This document shows, one piece after another, positions 43,244-52,275 of a stretch of DNA of 64,000 bases. The position numbers and the translations under genes are program-made. The DNA is from Vallitalea pronyensis. GTDB lineage: Bacteria > Bacillota > Clostridia > Lachnospirales > Vallitaleaceae. The notes beneath the pieces were generated by a model, which was given only the letters and a program-made list of their open reading frames with translations, was not told the origin of the DNA and searched no databases. Each line of letters starts with the position of its first letter. Position 1 is the stretch's first letter. Location: the NCBI RefSeq assembly GCF_018141445.1, contig NZ_CP058649.1, forward strand, positions 5,103,001-5,167,000, given 5' to 3'.

Positions 43244-44323
43244 CTAATACGTCTCTAAAAATTCTTCATATGTAAGACCGCTATCGTATACTAATTTGGC
43301 TAAATTCTCCCCAAGATACCTTAAGTGCCAAGGCTCATATTTATAACCCGTTACACCTTCCATATCTTGTGGATAACGAATAATGAATCCAAATCGATGG
43401 GCGTTTTCTTCAACCCAAATACCCTCTGGTTCTTGACCAAATTTTTCTTTTAACTTTAAACCTACACTTCGGCAAGTAATGTCCATGGCTAATCCTGTTT
43501 GGTGCTCGCTATAACCTGGCTCAGCACTTATGCGTTGTGTCGCCTTATTACCATCTTGATTAATTTTATAATGGTGCAAGCACTTCTGACGATAATAGGA
43601 ACGATATCCTGAAGCTGCTGCTAAGTGTAAACTTTCTTCTTTTGCTGCATCAAACATTTTTTCTAGAGCTATGGCAGCTTCTTTTCGCATATTGCGTTTT
43701 TCATCGTCACCACTAAAAGAAAATGGCACATCCGGTTCTACCAAGTCACTTGGTACATAATCACTAGGAAGACCCCTTTCTTTATTGACTAATGCATCCA
43801 CTGCCTCATAGTTGGTAATGATGCTACGTCCCTCTTTATCTACGATTACGGTATCTGCTAGGGATTGTTTTACGCGTATATGTATGTCTTGACTTATGTT
43901 TTGATATGTACATGTTATGATAACCTGATCACCTGTTATACCTGTACCTAATATTGTAATATGACCATTTTTGACCACGGCTAGATTCTCATCACTCGAT
44001 GTATACATCATGTCTGGATGTGCCGTTAGATCTATTTGCTTATCCCAATCTATTAAACCTGTTACTTCAAGAGCATAACGTGAACCTGCTGCTAATGTAA
44101 GCTGCTCACGTGGTACTTTTATATCCTGTATGGCTAAAGGCTTGTCCATATATGCAAAAGCCTGAATTGCTTCTTTAGATGCCATTTTCTCTTCTAATTG
44201 TACATTTTCGTAAGCATTCACTACATCTTGACTCAATCCTTCATGAACATTTCCAAAGGCGAGTACAAGAATAAGGCCAATACTACCCATTAACATGGTT
44301 AACTTATCATTTCTATTATACAT
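43244..44323 (-). CDS. D-alanyl-D-alanine carboxypeptidase, VanY-type (M15B), with Ig-like domain
   Basis: This 359-residue protein has a signal or membrane anchor (about 10-25). A Big-2-like beta domain follows (about 75-155, with SSDENLAVVKNGHITILGTG), then a C-terminal M15B peptidase. The peptidase has the SGYRSYYRQ motif near 225, the zinc ligands His and Asp in SEHQTGLAMD near 262-271, and the last His in EPWHLRYLG near 327. Such enzymes trim the terminal D-Ala of peptidoglycan stem peptides outside the membrane. There are no vanHAX-like neighbours, so ordinary wall maturation is more likely than glycopeptide resistance. Confidence 0.92.
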   Translation of the reverse strand: MYNRNDKLTMLMGSIGLILVLAFGNVHEGLSQDVVNAYENVQLEEKMASKEAIQAFAYMDKPLAIQDIKVPREQLTLAAGSRYALEVTGLIDWDKQIDLTAHPDMMYTSSDENLAVVKNGHITILGTGITGDQVIITCTYQNISQDIHIRVKQSLADTVIVDKEGRSIITNYEAVDALVNKERGLPSDYVPSDLVEPDVPFSFSGDDEKRNMRKEAAIALEKMFDAAKEESLHLAAASGYRSYYRQKCLHHYKINQDGNKATQRISAEPGYSEHQTGLAMDITCRSVGLKLKEKFGQEPEGIWVEENAHRFGFIIRYPQDMEGVTGYKYEPWHLRYLGENLAKLVYDSGLTYEEFLETY

Positions 44324-44465
44324 CGTCTCACCTAACCCTTCCCTATTATTCTAGCACAGAAGAACTAGGACTTTCAACATATTATAAAAGAATCTGTCAG
44401 AATATCCCAAAGGAGTATATCCCAAAAGAGCAAAAGAGGCTTAATTGAGAACTTTCATATACGAT

Positions 44466-44493
44466 AAAAAAAGCCCTCCTAAGTTGGAGAGCT
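44466..44493 (-). terminator. Terminator of the infC-rpmI-rplT operon
   Basis: AGCCCTCC (44472-44479) pairs with GGAGAGCT (44486-44493), and seven T residues follow on the minus strand. It lies 14 bases past the L20 stop. Confidence 0.92.
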
Positions 44494-44506
44494 CTGTTGA
44501 CATAAA

Positions 44507-44863
44507 CTATTGAATTTTTGCTTTTGCTGTTTCTACTAAACCAGCAAATGAATCCATATCGTTAACAGCCATTTCGGCTAACATTTTTCTGTTCACATTT
44601 ACTTCAGCTAATTTTAAACCGTACATGAATTTACTGTAAGATAGACCATGTGCTCTTGTAGCCGCATTGATTCTTGCAATCCATAATCTTCTAAAATCTC
44701 TTTTTTTGAGTTTTCTTCCTGTATATGAATAAACACCTGACTTCATTACCGCTTGTTTAGCTGTTCTAAATTGCTTGGACTTTGCGCCTCTATAACCTTT
44801 AGCTAACTTTAATATTCTCTTATGTCTTTTACGTGTGTTCATAGCACCTTTAACTCTTGCCAT
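44507..44863 (-). CDS. rplT: 50S ribosomal protein L20
   Basis: This 118-residue protein is the normal length for L20. The very basic N-terminus (MARVKGAMNTRKRHKRILKLAKGYRG) and the conserved KLKKRDFRRLWIARINAA and SKFMYGLKLAEVNVNRKMLAEMA segments are diagnostic. It is an early 50S assembly protein that binds 23S rRNA. In Firmicutes L20 also represses its own operon through the infC leader, which has the matching attenuator structure here. GGAGGG precedes the start. Confidence 0.98.
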   Translation of the reverse strand: MARVKGAMNTRKRHKRILKLAKGYRGAKSKQFRTAKQAVMKSGVYSYTGRKLKKRDFRRLWIARINAATRAHGLSYSKFMYGLKLAEVNVNRKMLAEMAVNDMDSFAGLVETAKAKIQ

Positions 44864-44889
44864 TTGGTTTTCCCTCCTGCTCTTCTATA

Positions 44890-45087
44890 TTATACGTAAG
44901 GTAATAATTTTTTCATTACTTTTTCGTTAGATGGATCCATCATAGTTGCATGTCTAAGAGTTCTCTTTTTCTTAGCGGTTTTCTTCGTTAAGATATGTCT
45001 CTTATATGCTTTGTTTCTTTTTAATTTTCCTGTTCCAGTTTTCTTAAAACGCTTTGCGGCGCCACGATGTGTTTTCATTTTAGGCAT
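44890..45087 (-). CDS. rpmI: 50S ribosomal protein L35
   Basis: This 65-residue Lys/Arg-rich protein is of standard L35 size. MPKMKTHRGAAKRFKKTGTGKLKR at the N-terminus and the KLLPY ending are diagnostic. It lies between infC and rplT in the universal infC-rpmI-rplT order. Confidence 0.98.
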   Translation of the reverse strand: MPKMKTHRGAAKRFKKTGTGKLKRNKAYKRHILTKKTAKKKRTLRHATMMDPSNEKVMKKLLPYV

Positions 45088-45116
45088 TATGATTTCCTCC
45101 TTGTATAAAAGTATAT

Positions 45117-45623
45117 TTATTTTTTCTTCGTCATAAACATAACCATGCTTCTGCCTTCCATCTTTGGATTTTTTTCAATATCCGCGATGTCTGCAAGGCT
45201 TTCTGCAAATTTAAGCAAGATTCCTCTACCAATTGCAGTATGAGCTAATTCTCTACCTCTGAAACGAACAGAAACTTTTACTTTATCACCATTATCAAGG
45301 AACTTCCTAGCATGCTTCATCTTTGTATCGATGTCATGTTGTTCAATATTAGGAGACAAACGAACTTCTTTTACACTAATGATGTTCTGCTTTTTCTTAG
45401 CTTCCTTCTCACGTTTAGCCTGTTCATATCTGAATTTTCCATAATCGATTATTTTACACACTGGTGGTTTTGCCTTGGGAGAAATTTTAACTAAATCTAA
45501 GTTTCTCTCTCTAGCAAGCTTTTGAGCATCTCTTGCTGACATAATCCCCAGTTGATTACCTTGGTCATCGATTAATCGTACTTCTCTGTCACGAATTTGC
45601 TCATTAATCATTAAATCGCTAAT
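45117..45623 (-). CDS. infC: Translation initiation factor IF-3, ATT start codon
   Basis: This protein of about 168 residues has the IF3 N-domain (LMINEQIRDREVRLIDDQGNQLGIMS), a Lys-rich linker and the C-domain (VRLSPNIEQHDIDTKMKHARKFLDNGDKVKVSVRFRGRE). The true start is the ATT at 45621-45623, giving MSDL-MINEQ. GGAGGTG (complement of 45631-45637) is exactly 7 bases upstream, while the first ATG at 45611 is 19 bases from it. A non-AUG start is the well-known basis of IF3 autoregulation. IF3 prevents premature subunit joining and proofreads initiation codons. Confidence 0.97.
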   Translation of the reverse strand: MSDLMINEQIRDREVRLIDDQGNQLGIMSARDAQKLARERNLDLVKISPKAKPPVCKIIDYGKFRYEQAKREKEAKKKQNIISVKEVRLSPNIEQHDIDTKMKHARKFLDNGDKVKVSVRFRGRELAHTAIGRGILLKFAESLADIADIEKNPKMEGRSMVMFMTKKK

Positions 45624-45816
45624 AGTAGGACACCTCCAAAATTTTAATTTACAGTTTAACCTTCATTGTTATATTCTATTGTATACAACAAAAAAAGTGC
45701 ATATAAAATATCCACTCAAAATACTCACACAATATCGATCATGCTTTCGTATATGAACCCTAGCAGCTTATGCCCTAAGGTGAGAAGTGGATACTTCTAC
45801 TTGTTTACCTCATATC
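45624..45816 (-). promoter_or_regulatory. infC leader, L20-type attenuator
   Basis: The roughly 190-base leader contains a terminator just before infC, AGTG...CACT with inner ATAT/ATAT pairs (45696-45716) and TTTTTTT. Its 5' strand can instead pair with the promoter-proximal AGTGGATA complement (45786-45793), which also lies in its own hairpin AGAAGT/ACTTCT (45783-45798). These mutually exclusive pairings fit the L20 leader class. Confidence 0.75.
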
Positions 45817-45845
45817 ATTATATATCTAATGAACTGGTTTGTCAA
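45817..45845 (-). promoter_or_regulatory. Promoter of infC-rpmI-rplT
   Basis: Perfect consensus on the minus strand: TTGACA (45840-45845), a 17-base spacer and TATAAT (45817-45822). Confidence 0.95.
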
Positions 45846-45962
45846 CAATTTTATTTATGATTCACATTTTTTTTATTTTTGTACTTGGACTCATACAAAA
45901 AAACCATCTTATATAATGAAGATGTCATCATTTATAAACCATTCATAAAGACACCATTCGAA

Positions 45963-46874
45963 TTAGTAAGGCAATACTTTCCTTTTCATGAAAGAGGACA
46001 TATGGTCATAACCCATCTGCATGTCCCGTCCGTACTTACTGGGCTTTCCACCAACGTATGTGGTTTCTTTACCTTCAATGATGATTTCTTGATGGTTACA
46101 GGTAACAAATGTATACAACGGCTGTGCATAAGGTACAACATGTATCAATTCTGGGTAACGGGTCAAACATTCCTTTTGAACATCCGTATTTACATGTTGC
46201 TGTCCAATCCATTGATTGGATATACTTGGTATACCGATGGAATAAACACCATGATGCACATGCAGGCTGTCAAAATGATCATGACCATGAAAGCATGCCT
46301 TCACTTTCTTATAACCTGCCTGTTTATGTACCTCATCAATAACTTTCCAAAAACTTTCTTGACCAGCGATACCTGTTCTTTCACCTGTTAGACTTGCATG
46401 AGAAAATATAAGGCATTTGCAATCCTCTTGTAGCTCCTGCTCTAACCATTGTAATTGCTCTGGCGGTATGCACGATCTGGAGCGCTTCATGTCCAAGCTA
46501 TTTTTATCAAAAGGCACATAGGTATCTGTGTCTTCACAATAAAAATTATTGGTGTCCAATACAATACACTTAAAGCCTTTTGATTTGAAACGATAATAAG
46601 GGTGAGGTATCTGCAACCTATGAATGGCATCTTCCTTCACACAATCATCTGTATCATGATTGCCTAATACATGATACTTTTCGCCTTGAAAAGCATTATA
46701 TATATGAACCATTTTTGCATCATGAGAACCAAGAGGAGCGAAGTCCCCAGCTTGAATAATAAAATCCAATGTTCTTGACTTAGCATCGTCCATAAATACT
46801 TGTAATCGTTTCTTACTATCAGGCATGATTTCACCATGTAAATCTGTGAAAATGCCAAACGTTATTTGCTCCAT
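45963..46874 (-). CDS. Calcineurin-like metallophosphoesterase
   Basis: This 303-residue enzyme has the classical metal-binding motifs: FTDLHGE near residue 9, QAGDFAPL near 41, VLGNHDTDD near 70, FSHASLTGE near 150 and FHGHDHFD near 190. This corresponds to the D-x-H, GD, GNH(D/E), H and GHxH sequence. There is no signal peptide. It lies 65 bases downstream of a LacI-family regulator on the same strand, so it is probably in that regulator's operon. The substrate (phosphodiester or phosphomonoester, perhaps a sugar or nucleotide) is unknown. Confidence 0.88.
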   Translation of the reverse strand: MEQITFGIFTDLHGEIMPDSKKRLQVFMDDAKSRTLDFIIQAGDFAPLGSHDAKMVHIYNAFQGEKYHVLGNHDTDDCVKEDAIHRLQIPHPYYRFKSKGFKCIVLDTNNFYCEDTDTYVPFDKNSLDMKRSRSCIPPEQLQWLEQELQEDCKCLIFSHASLTGERTGIAGQESFWKVIDEVHKQAGYKKVKACFHGHDHFDSLHVHHGVYSIGIPSISNQWIGQQHVNTDVQKECLTRYPELIHVVPYAQPLYTFVTCNHQEIIIEGKETTYVGGKPSKYGRDMQMGYDHMSSFMKRKVLPY

Positions 46875-46939
46875 GGGTTATATCTCCTTCAAGCTCTGTT
46901 ATTCATGCAAAACACATTTTCTACATACAATGTCTATGT

Positions 46940-47944
46940 CTATATGGATTGTCTTTCTAGTATCTCTGGTGCATAACGGATGATTTTCTGTTTCTTTAAC
47001 TGCCCTCTAATATGCTTGACGAGTAAACGGCAGGATTGTATGCCCATATCGTATATAGGCTGATGAATGGTGGTCAGAGCTGGATTCATCATACCCGAAA
47101 TAGCAATATCGTCATATCCCATAACGCCCACATCATCAGGAACACGAATACCAGCTGCTCTTAATGTGCGCATACCACCAATGGCCATCAGATCATTGCT
47201 ATAAAAAATGGTATCAATCTCATCACAGGTAGCAACCACTTTCTCTGTTATCCTTCGGCCACCTTCAATGGTAAAATCACTATAAAACACCCAGTCTTCA
47301 CGATATATGCCAAGCTCCATAGCACTTTCCATAAAACCTTCTAGACGCAACTTGGATATACTCAGGGTTTTATCCCCCGTAACAAAAGCTATCTTCCGCT
47401 TTCCTTTTTTATAAAGGTATTTGACACCTTCATAGGAGCCATCTTTATTGAGACAATAGACACCCGAGTAATGCTCAAATCCTTGAACATGACGATCAAC
47501 AAACACAAAAGGTATATGATTATTTTCTAAGATTTTTACACTCTCTGGGCTTCTACCACCTGTTACAAAAATGACACCGTCTACTAACTTACTGACTAAT
47601 AACTTTGTATATTTGACTTCTTTTGCTATATCATTGTCCATGTTGCAAAAAATAACATTATAATCATAGTCACTAGCTGCATCCTCTACTGCTCTAGCAA
47701 TCTGAGAGAAGAATGGATTGGTGATATCTGGCAACATGATACCGATAGTCCCCGATTTATTTGTACTTAAACTTCTAGCTATGGAATTAGGTATATAGTT
47801 TAGTTCATCAGCTATAGCCAAAATACGCGCTCTGGTTCCTTCACTGATACAGTCATCCTTTTTATTTAACACCATGGATACTGTTGCTTTTGAAACACCA
47901 GCTGCTTTTGCAATATCTTGCATGGTTGGTTTTGATTTTTTCAT
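46940..47944 (-). CDS. LacI-family transcriptional regulator
   Basis: This 334-residue regulator has an N-terminal LacI helix-turn-helix (TMQDIAKAAGVSKATVSMVLN, residues 7-27) and hinge helix (SIARSLSTNKSG). The periplasmic-binding-protein-like sensor domain starts at TIGIMLPDITNPFF and includes GVMGYDDIAISGMMNPALTTI near 272-292. It should repress sugar genes until a ligand binds. The nearest downstream gene is the metallophosphoesterase; no sugar genes are adjacent, so its targets may lie elsewhere. Confidence 0.93.
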   Translation of the reverse strand: MKKSKPTMQDIAKAAGVSKATVSMVLNKKDDCISEGTRARILAIADELNYIPNSIARSLSTNKSGTIGIMLPDITNPFFSQIARAVEDAASDYDYNVIFCNMDNDIAKEVKYTKLLVSKLVDGVIFVTGGRSPESVKILENNHIPFVFVDRHVQGFEHYSGVYCLNKDGSYEGVKYLYKKGKRKIAFVTGDKTLSISKLRLEGFMESAMELGIYREDWVFYSDFTIEGGRRITEKVVATCDEIDTIFYSNDLMAIGGMRTLRAAGIRVPDDVGVMGYDDIAISGMMNPALTTIHQPIYDMGIQSCRLLVKHIRGQLKKQKIIRYAPEILERQSI

Positions 47945-47987
47945 ATTTCCTCCAGACTATTTCTTCACCTAGATAATTTCTTCTTAC

Positions 47988-48016
47988 AGTATAACATAAC
48001 CTATTAAGGGTATCAA
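47988..48016 (-). promoter_or_regulatory. Promoter of the LacI-family regulator
   Basis: TTGATA (48011-48016), a 17-base spacer and TATACT (47988-47993) on the minus strand. Confidence 0.75.
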
Positions 48017-48067
48017 TAATCCAGATAACGCTCTTTTCATGTTAGTATTATTTTACTAGCAAATCAT

Positions 48068-49996
48068 CTATTGCTCTTTTTCCTCTGTGACAGGTATCAC
48101 TTTCTCATCAATCTCTTTTCTCAAGCGACTTATCACATCATTAAGTGGCAAGCCTCCTTCATCACCCCCAACACGACTTCTGACAGCCACAAGACCTTCT
48201 TCAGCCTCTTTTTGCCCTAGGATGAAGAGATAGGGTACTCTTTCCATACGGCCTTCACGGATTTTATAGCCAATCTTCTCGGCACGGTCATCAAGTTCTA
48301 CGCGAATGCCATTAGCCTTTAACTTAGCTACAACATCTGTGGCATAATCTTGATATTTATCTGAAATTGGCAACACTTTTACTTGTACAGGTGCTAACCA
48401 CATGGGAAATACACCTGCAAAATGCTCGATAAGAATACCGATAAAACGCTCAATACTACCAAATACAACACGATGAATCGTAACGGGGCGATGTTTTTCT
48501 CCATCTTGACCAATGTATTCAAGCTCAAATCGTTCTGGTAATTGAAAATCAAGTTGTATGGTACCACACTGCCATGTTCGTCCTAAACAATCTTCTAAAT
48601 GAAAATCTATCTTGGGGCCATAGAAAGCCCCATCTCCTTCATTCACTACATATGCTAACCCATTTTCGTCAAGGGCTTCCTTTAATGCATGGGTAGCCAT
48701 CTCCCAATCTTCATCACTACCAATGCTGTTATCAGGTCTCGTAGATAGCTCCATATGATACTGAAAGCCAAAAACCTTATACATTTCATCAATGAGATGA
48801 ATCACTTGAACAATCTCATCCTTAACCTGTTCAGGTAACATAAAAATATGGGCATCATCCTGCGTAAAGTTTCTTACACGCATTAATCCATGTAAAGTTC
48901 CAGATAACTCATGACGATGTACTAAACCTAACTCACCAATACGCAGTGGCAACTCCTTGTAGGAATGTATTTTATTTCGATAGACGAGCATACCACCTGG
49001 ACAATTCATGGGTTTAATGGCGTATTCTTGCTGATCAATCTCACTTGTATACATATTTTCACGATAATGCTCCCAATGACCTGAACGAATCCACAAATCT
49101 TTATTTAACATCACAGGTGTAGCAATCTCATGATAATTCGCTTTGTTATGAACCTGACGCCAATAATCCATTAATGTATTTCTAAGAACCATGCCTTTTG
49201 GCAAAAAGAATGGAAAACCAGGACCCTCATCAAACATGGCAAACAACTCTAATGTCTTACCAAGCTTACGGTGATCCCGTTTCTTTGCTTCCTCTAAACG
49301 CTCTAAGTAAGCATCCAAATTTGCTTTCTTTGTAAAAGATGTTCCGTAGATTCGTGACAACATCTTATTCTTCTCATCTCCATGCCAGTATGCTCCTGCT
49401 ACGGATAATAGTTTAAAGGCTTTGCAGGATTTTGTTGACATGAGATGAGGACCCGCACATAAATCAACAAATTCCCCTTGCCCATAGAAAGAAATCACAG
49501 AACTTTCTTTTAGATTCTCAATTAACTCAACCTTATAATCCTCTCCTTTTTCTTTCATCAACCGAATGGCTTCGTCTTTAGATAGCTCAAAACGGCTAAT
49601 TGCATAATTTTCTTTTATAATTTTCTTCATTTCTTTTTCAATAGCAGGTAAATCATCAGAAGTAAATGGCTTTTCTATATCAAAATCATAGTAGAATCCA
49701 TTCTCTATTGAAGGACCAATAGCGAGCTTCGCTTCTGGATACAAACGTTTCACTGCTTGAGCCAGTATGTGTGCTGTTGTATGCCTAAAAGCATCTTGTC
49801 CCTTGGCATCATGAAATGTTAAAATATGAAGGTCAACATCTTCTTCCAACATGTATCGAAGGTCAACTAATTGACCATTAACTTCTGCTGCACAAGCCAT
49901 ACGAGCTAATGAAGAACTCATATCAGCTGCAATCTCTAATACAGACATACCTTTTTTATATATTTTTTCTGAACCATCTTTAAGTGTTACTTTCAT
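48068..49996 (-). CDS. thrS: Threonyl-tRNA synthetase, canonical core (copy 1)
   Basis: This 642-residue ThrRS has a TGS domain (1-60), an editing domain (about 65-225 with FRHTTAHILAQAV and the Cys-containing VDLCAGPHL), a class II core from about 265 and an anticodon domain from about 535. Zinc ligands are preserved: Cys in KPMNCPGG, His in DDAHIF and His in IHRVVFG. Motif 2 is HRHELSGTLHGLMRVRNFTQDD. The core is the usual bacterial type. The last about 110 residues, plus a few bases past the stop, are almost identical to copy 2, whereas the cores are very different. No T-box is visible upstream; only a small GAGGC/GCCTC hairpin (50024-50040) precedes the ribosome site. Confidence 0.96.
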   Translation of the reverse strand: MKVTLKDGSEKIYKKGMSVLEIAADMSSSLARMACAAEVNGQLVDLRYMLEEDVDLHILTFHDAKGQDAFRHTTAHILAQAVKRLYPEAKLAIGPSIENGFYYDFDIEKPFTSDDLPAIEKEMKKIIKENYAISRFELSKDEAIRLMKEKGEDYKVELIENLKESSVISFYGQGEFVDLCAGPHLMSTKSCKAFKLLSVAGAYWHGDEKNKMLSRIYGTSFTKKANLDAYLERLEEAKKRDHRKLGKTLELFAMFDEGPGFPFFLPKGMVLRNTLMDYWRQVHNKANYHEIATPVMLNKDLWIRSGHWEHYRENMYTSEIDQQEYAIKPMNCPGGMLVYRNKIHSYKELPLRIGELGLVHRHELSGTLHGLMRVRNFTQDDAHIFMLPEQVKDEIVQVIHLIDEMYKVFGFQYHMELSTRPDNSIGSDEDWEMATHALKEALDENGLAYVVNEGDGAFYGPKIDFHLEDCLGRTWQCGTIQLDFQLPERFELEYIGQDGEKHRPVTIHRVVFGSIERFIGILIEHFAGVFPMWLAPVQVKVLPISDKYQDYATDVVAKLKANGIRVELDDRAEKIGYKIREGRMERVPYLFILGQKEAEEGLVAVRSRVGGDEGGLPLNDVISRLRKEIDEKVIPVTEEKEQ

Positions 49997-50129
49997 TTTC
50001 TTCTACTCCCTTCAATTCAAAAGAGGCTACGCCTCTTTCCGCAAACAGTTTTTCCGTTAAGAAAGTTTCTTAGCACAATGATAACGCTTCTATATTTATG
50101 TGTTAAATTGAGAACTTCCTTATAAAGTT

Positions 50130-50186
50130 AAAAAAAGGCTGTCTCACCAACTTTACTATTTCGTAAAAGTATGGTGAAACAACCTT
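50130..50186 (-). terminator. Terminator of the second thrS gene
   Basis: A stem of 15 pairs including G-U wobbles (AAGGTTGTTTCACCA with TGGTGAGACAGCCTT in the minus-strand RNA) is followed by TTTTTTT. It separates the two thrS genes. Confidence 0.88.
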
Positions 50187-50218
50187 AGATAGACGCTATA
50201 AAATGACTAGCAAATCAT

Positions 50219-52177
50219 CTATTGCTCTTTTTCCTCCGTGACAGGCATCACTTTCTCATCAATCTCTTTTCTTAAGCGACTTATCACATCATCAAGTGGT
50301 AAGCCTCCTTCATCACCTTGAACACGACTTCTAACAGCCACAAGACCTTCTTCAGCCTCTTTTTGTCCTACGATGAAGAGATAAGGTACTCTTTCCATAC
50401 GGCCTTCTCGGATTTTATAGCCAATCTTCTCCGCACGATCATCAAGTTCTACGCGAATGCCATTAGCCTTTAATTTAGCTACAACATCTGTGGCATAATC
50501 TTGATATTTGTCGGAAATTGGCAATACTTTTACTTGTACTGGCGCTATCCATGTAGGCATAGCACCTGCATATTTTTCAATTAACATAGCAAGGGTTCGT
50601 TCGTAACATCCAATAGAGCTGCGATGAATGATGAACGGATACTTCTTCTCGTTATCCTTATCCACATAGGTCATGCCAAAACGTTCTGCAAGTGCAAAAT
50701 CAATCTGAATGGTGAATAAGGTATCTTCTTTACCATGAACATTTTTAAACTGTACATCTAACTTTGGACCATAGAATGCAGCTTCACCATCAGCCTCTTC
50801 AAATTGAAGTCCAATATCATTTAAAATGTCACGCATGGTGTTCTGGGTGGACTCCCAAGCTTCTGGATTATTAATGTATTTATCGGTTTTTGCTGGGTCC
50901 CACTTAGAAAAACGGTACCATACATCATCTTGAATACCAATAGCTGTCATCACATACTTTACTAAATCAACAACATCCTTAAACTCTTGCTCTAACTGCT
51001 CCGGTGTACAGATAATGTGGGCGTCTGCAAGGGTAAATTGTCTTACACGAATAAGACCATGCATCTCACCTGATGATTCGTTTCTGAATAAGGTTGAGGT
51101 CTCAGAATAACGAACAGGTAAGTCACGATAGCTGCGTTGTTTGGCTTTATAAATAATATATTGGAAGGGGCAAGTCATTGGACGAAGGGCAAAGACCTCA
51201 TCATCTGTTTCCTCATCACCAAGGACAAACATCCCATCTTTGTAATGATCCCAATGTCCTGATATTTTGTATAAATCACTCTTAGCCATGAAAGGTGTCT
51301 TAGTAAACGCATAACCTCTACTCTCTTCTTCATCTTCAACAAAACGCTGAAGCGTTTGGATCACTTTTGCACCTTTTGGCATAATCAATGGCAGACCTTG
51401 CCCTACAAGCTCGGAGGTTGTAAAATATTCCAGCTCACGACCTAATTTATTGTGATCTCGTTTCTTTGCATCTTCTAATTTTTCAATATGCGCAGTAAGG
51501 TCTGCGTTCTTAGTAAATGCTGTACCATAGATTCTAGATAACATCTTGTTCTTCTCATCCCCACGCCAGTAAGCGCCTGCTACAGACAATAACTTGAAAG
51601 CCTTACATGGCTTAGTAGACATTAAGTGAGGGCCAGCACATAGGTCAATAAATTCACCTTGCTCATAAAAAGATATGACTGCACCTTCTTCTAAGTCTTC
51701 AATCAATTCTACTTTATAATCTGCTCCTTTTTCTTTCATCAATTCAATGGCTTTAGCTTTAGGCAGTTCAAAACGTTTAATGGGAAGATTCTCTTTCACA
51801 ATCTTCTTCATTTCTTTTTCAATGGCTATAAGGTCTTCGTTGGTAAAGGGTTTTTCTGTATCAAAATCATAGTAAAAACCATCTTCAATGGATGGACCGA
51901 TAGCCAACTTTACTTGAGGGAATAAACGCTTAACAGCCTGTGCCATAATATGAGCCACGGTATGACGAAATGCATCTTTACCTTTTTCATCCTGAAAGGT
52001 TAAAATGTTAAGTTCTACATCCTTATCAATCATGTGTCGAAGGTCTACCACTTCTCCGTTGACTTCACCAGCACATGCTACACGTGCAAGCCCAGCACTA
52101 ATATCTGTAGCAATATCTAGGACAGACATGTTCTTGTCATATTCTTTTGTTGAACCATCTTTTAATGTAATAATCAT
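50219..52177 (-). CDS. Threonyl-tRNA synthetase, divergent catalytic core (copy 2)
   Basis: This 652-residue ThrRS has TGS and editing domains roughly 70% identical to copy 1 by eye (KDAFRHTVAHIMAQAV, IDLCAGPHL) and a nearly identical anticodon domain. The class II core (about 260-535) is strongly divergent: the zinc Cys lies in RPMTCPFQ in place of KPMNCPGG, and motif 2 is FRNESSGEMHGLIRVRQFT. All three zinc ligands are still present (Cys, His in ADAHII, His in IHRSSIG), so it should be active. It lies 98 bases after the bacteriohemerythrin gene, and both probably depend on the upstream T-box. Differential threonine sensing or antibiotic tolerance are possible reasons for two copies. Confidence 0.94.
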   Translation of the reverse strand: MIITLKDGSTKEYDKNMSVLDIATDISAGLARVACAGEVNGEVVDLRHMIDKDVELNILTFQDEKGKDAFRHTVAHIMAQAVKRLFPQVKLAIGPSIEDGFYYDFDTEKPFTNEDLIAIEKEMKKIVKENLPIKRFELPKAKAIELMKEKGADYKVELIEDLEEGAVISFYEQGEFIDLCAGPHLMSTKPCKAFKLLSVAGAYWRGDEKNKMLSRIYGTAFTKNADLTAHIEKLEDAKKRDHNKLGRELEYFTTSELVGQGLPLIMPKGAKVIQTLQRFVEDEEESRGYAFTKTPFMAKSDLYKISGHWDHYKDGMFVLGDEETDDEVFALRPMTCPFQYIIYKAKQRSYRDLPVRYSETSTLFRNESSGEMHGLIRVRQFTLADAHIICTPEQLEQEFKDVVDLVKYVMTAIGIQDDVWYRFSKWDPAKTDKYINNPEAWESTQNTMRDILNDIGLQFEEADGEAAFYGPKLDVQFKNVHGKEDTLFTIQIDFALAERFGMTYVDKDNEKKYPFIIHRSSIGCYERTLAMLIEKYAGAMPTWIAPVQVKVLPISDKYQDYATDVVAKLKANGIRVELDDRAEKIGYKIREGRMERVPYLFIVGQKEAEEGLVAVRSRVQGDEGGLPLDDVISRLRKEIDEKVMPVTEEKEQ

Positions 52178-52275
52178 GGTGTATTGTCTCCTTTTCTTAT
52201 CATAACTTTTCTATCCATGAGGTCTTTTATTTTCAATTACTTGTTGTACATAAAGACCATCATGTTATATACCCA

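Noticed and set aside
43244..44323. Glycopeptide resistance locus, because of the VanY-like enzyme
   Set aside because: No vanH, vanA/B ligase, vanX or VanRS genes are nearby, and VanY-like carboxypeptidases are common housekeeping wall enzymes.
45879..46391. 170-residue plus-strand frame opposite the metallophosphoesterase
   Set aside because: The minus-strand frame has all phosphoesterase motifs and a good ribosome site. The plus frame has neither and is Cys/Phe/His-rich noise.
50024..50040. GAGGCTACGCCTC hairpin as a genome-wide repeat, since the same 13 bases occur at 17718-17730
   Set aside because: One copy lies inside the germination permease coding end and the other in a leader. Two short hairpins are not enough to call a repeat family.
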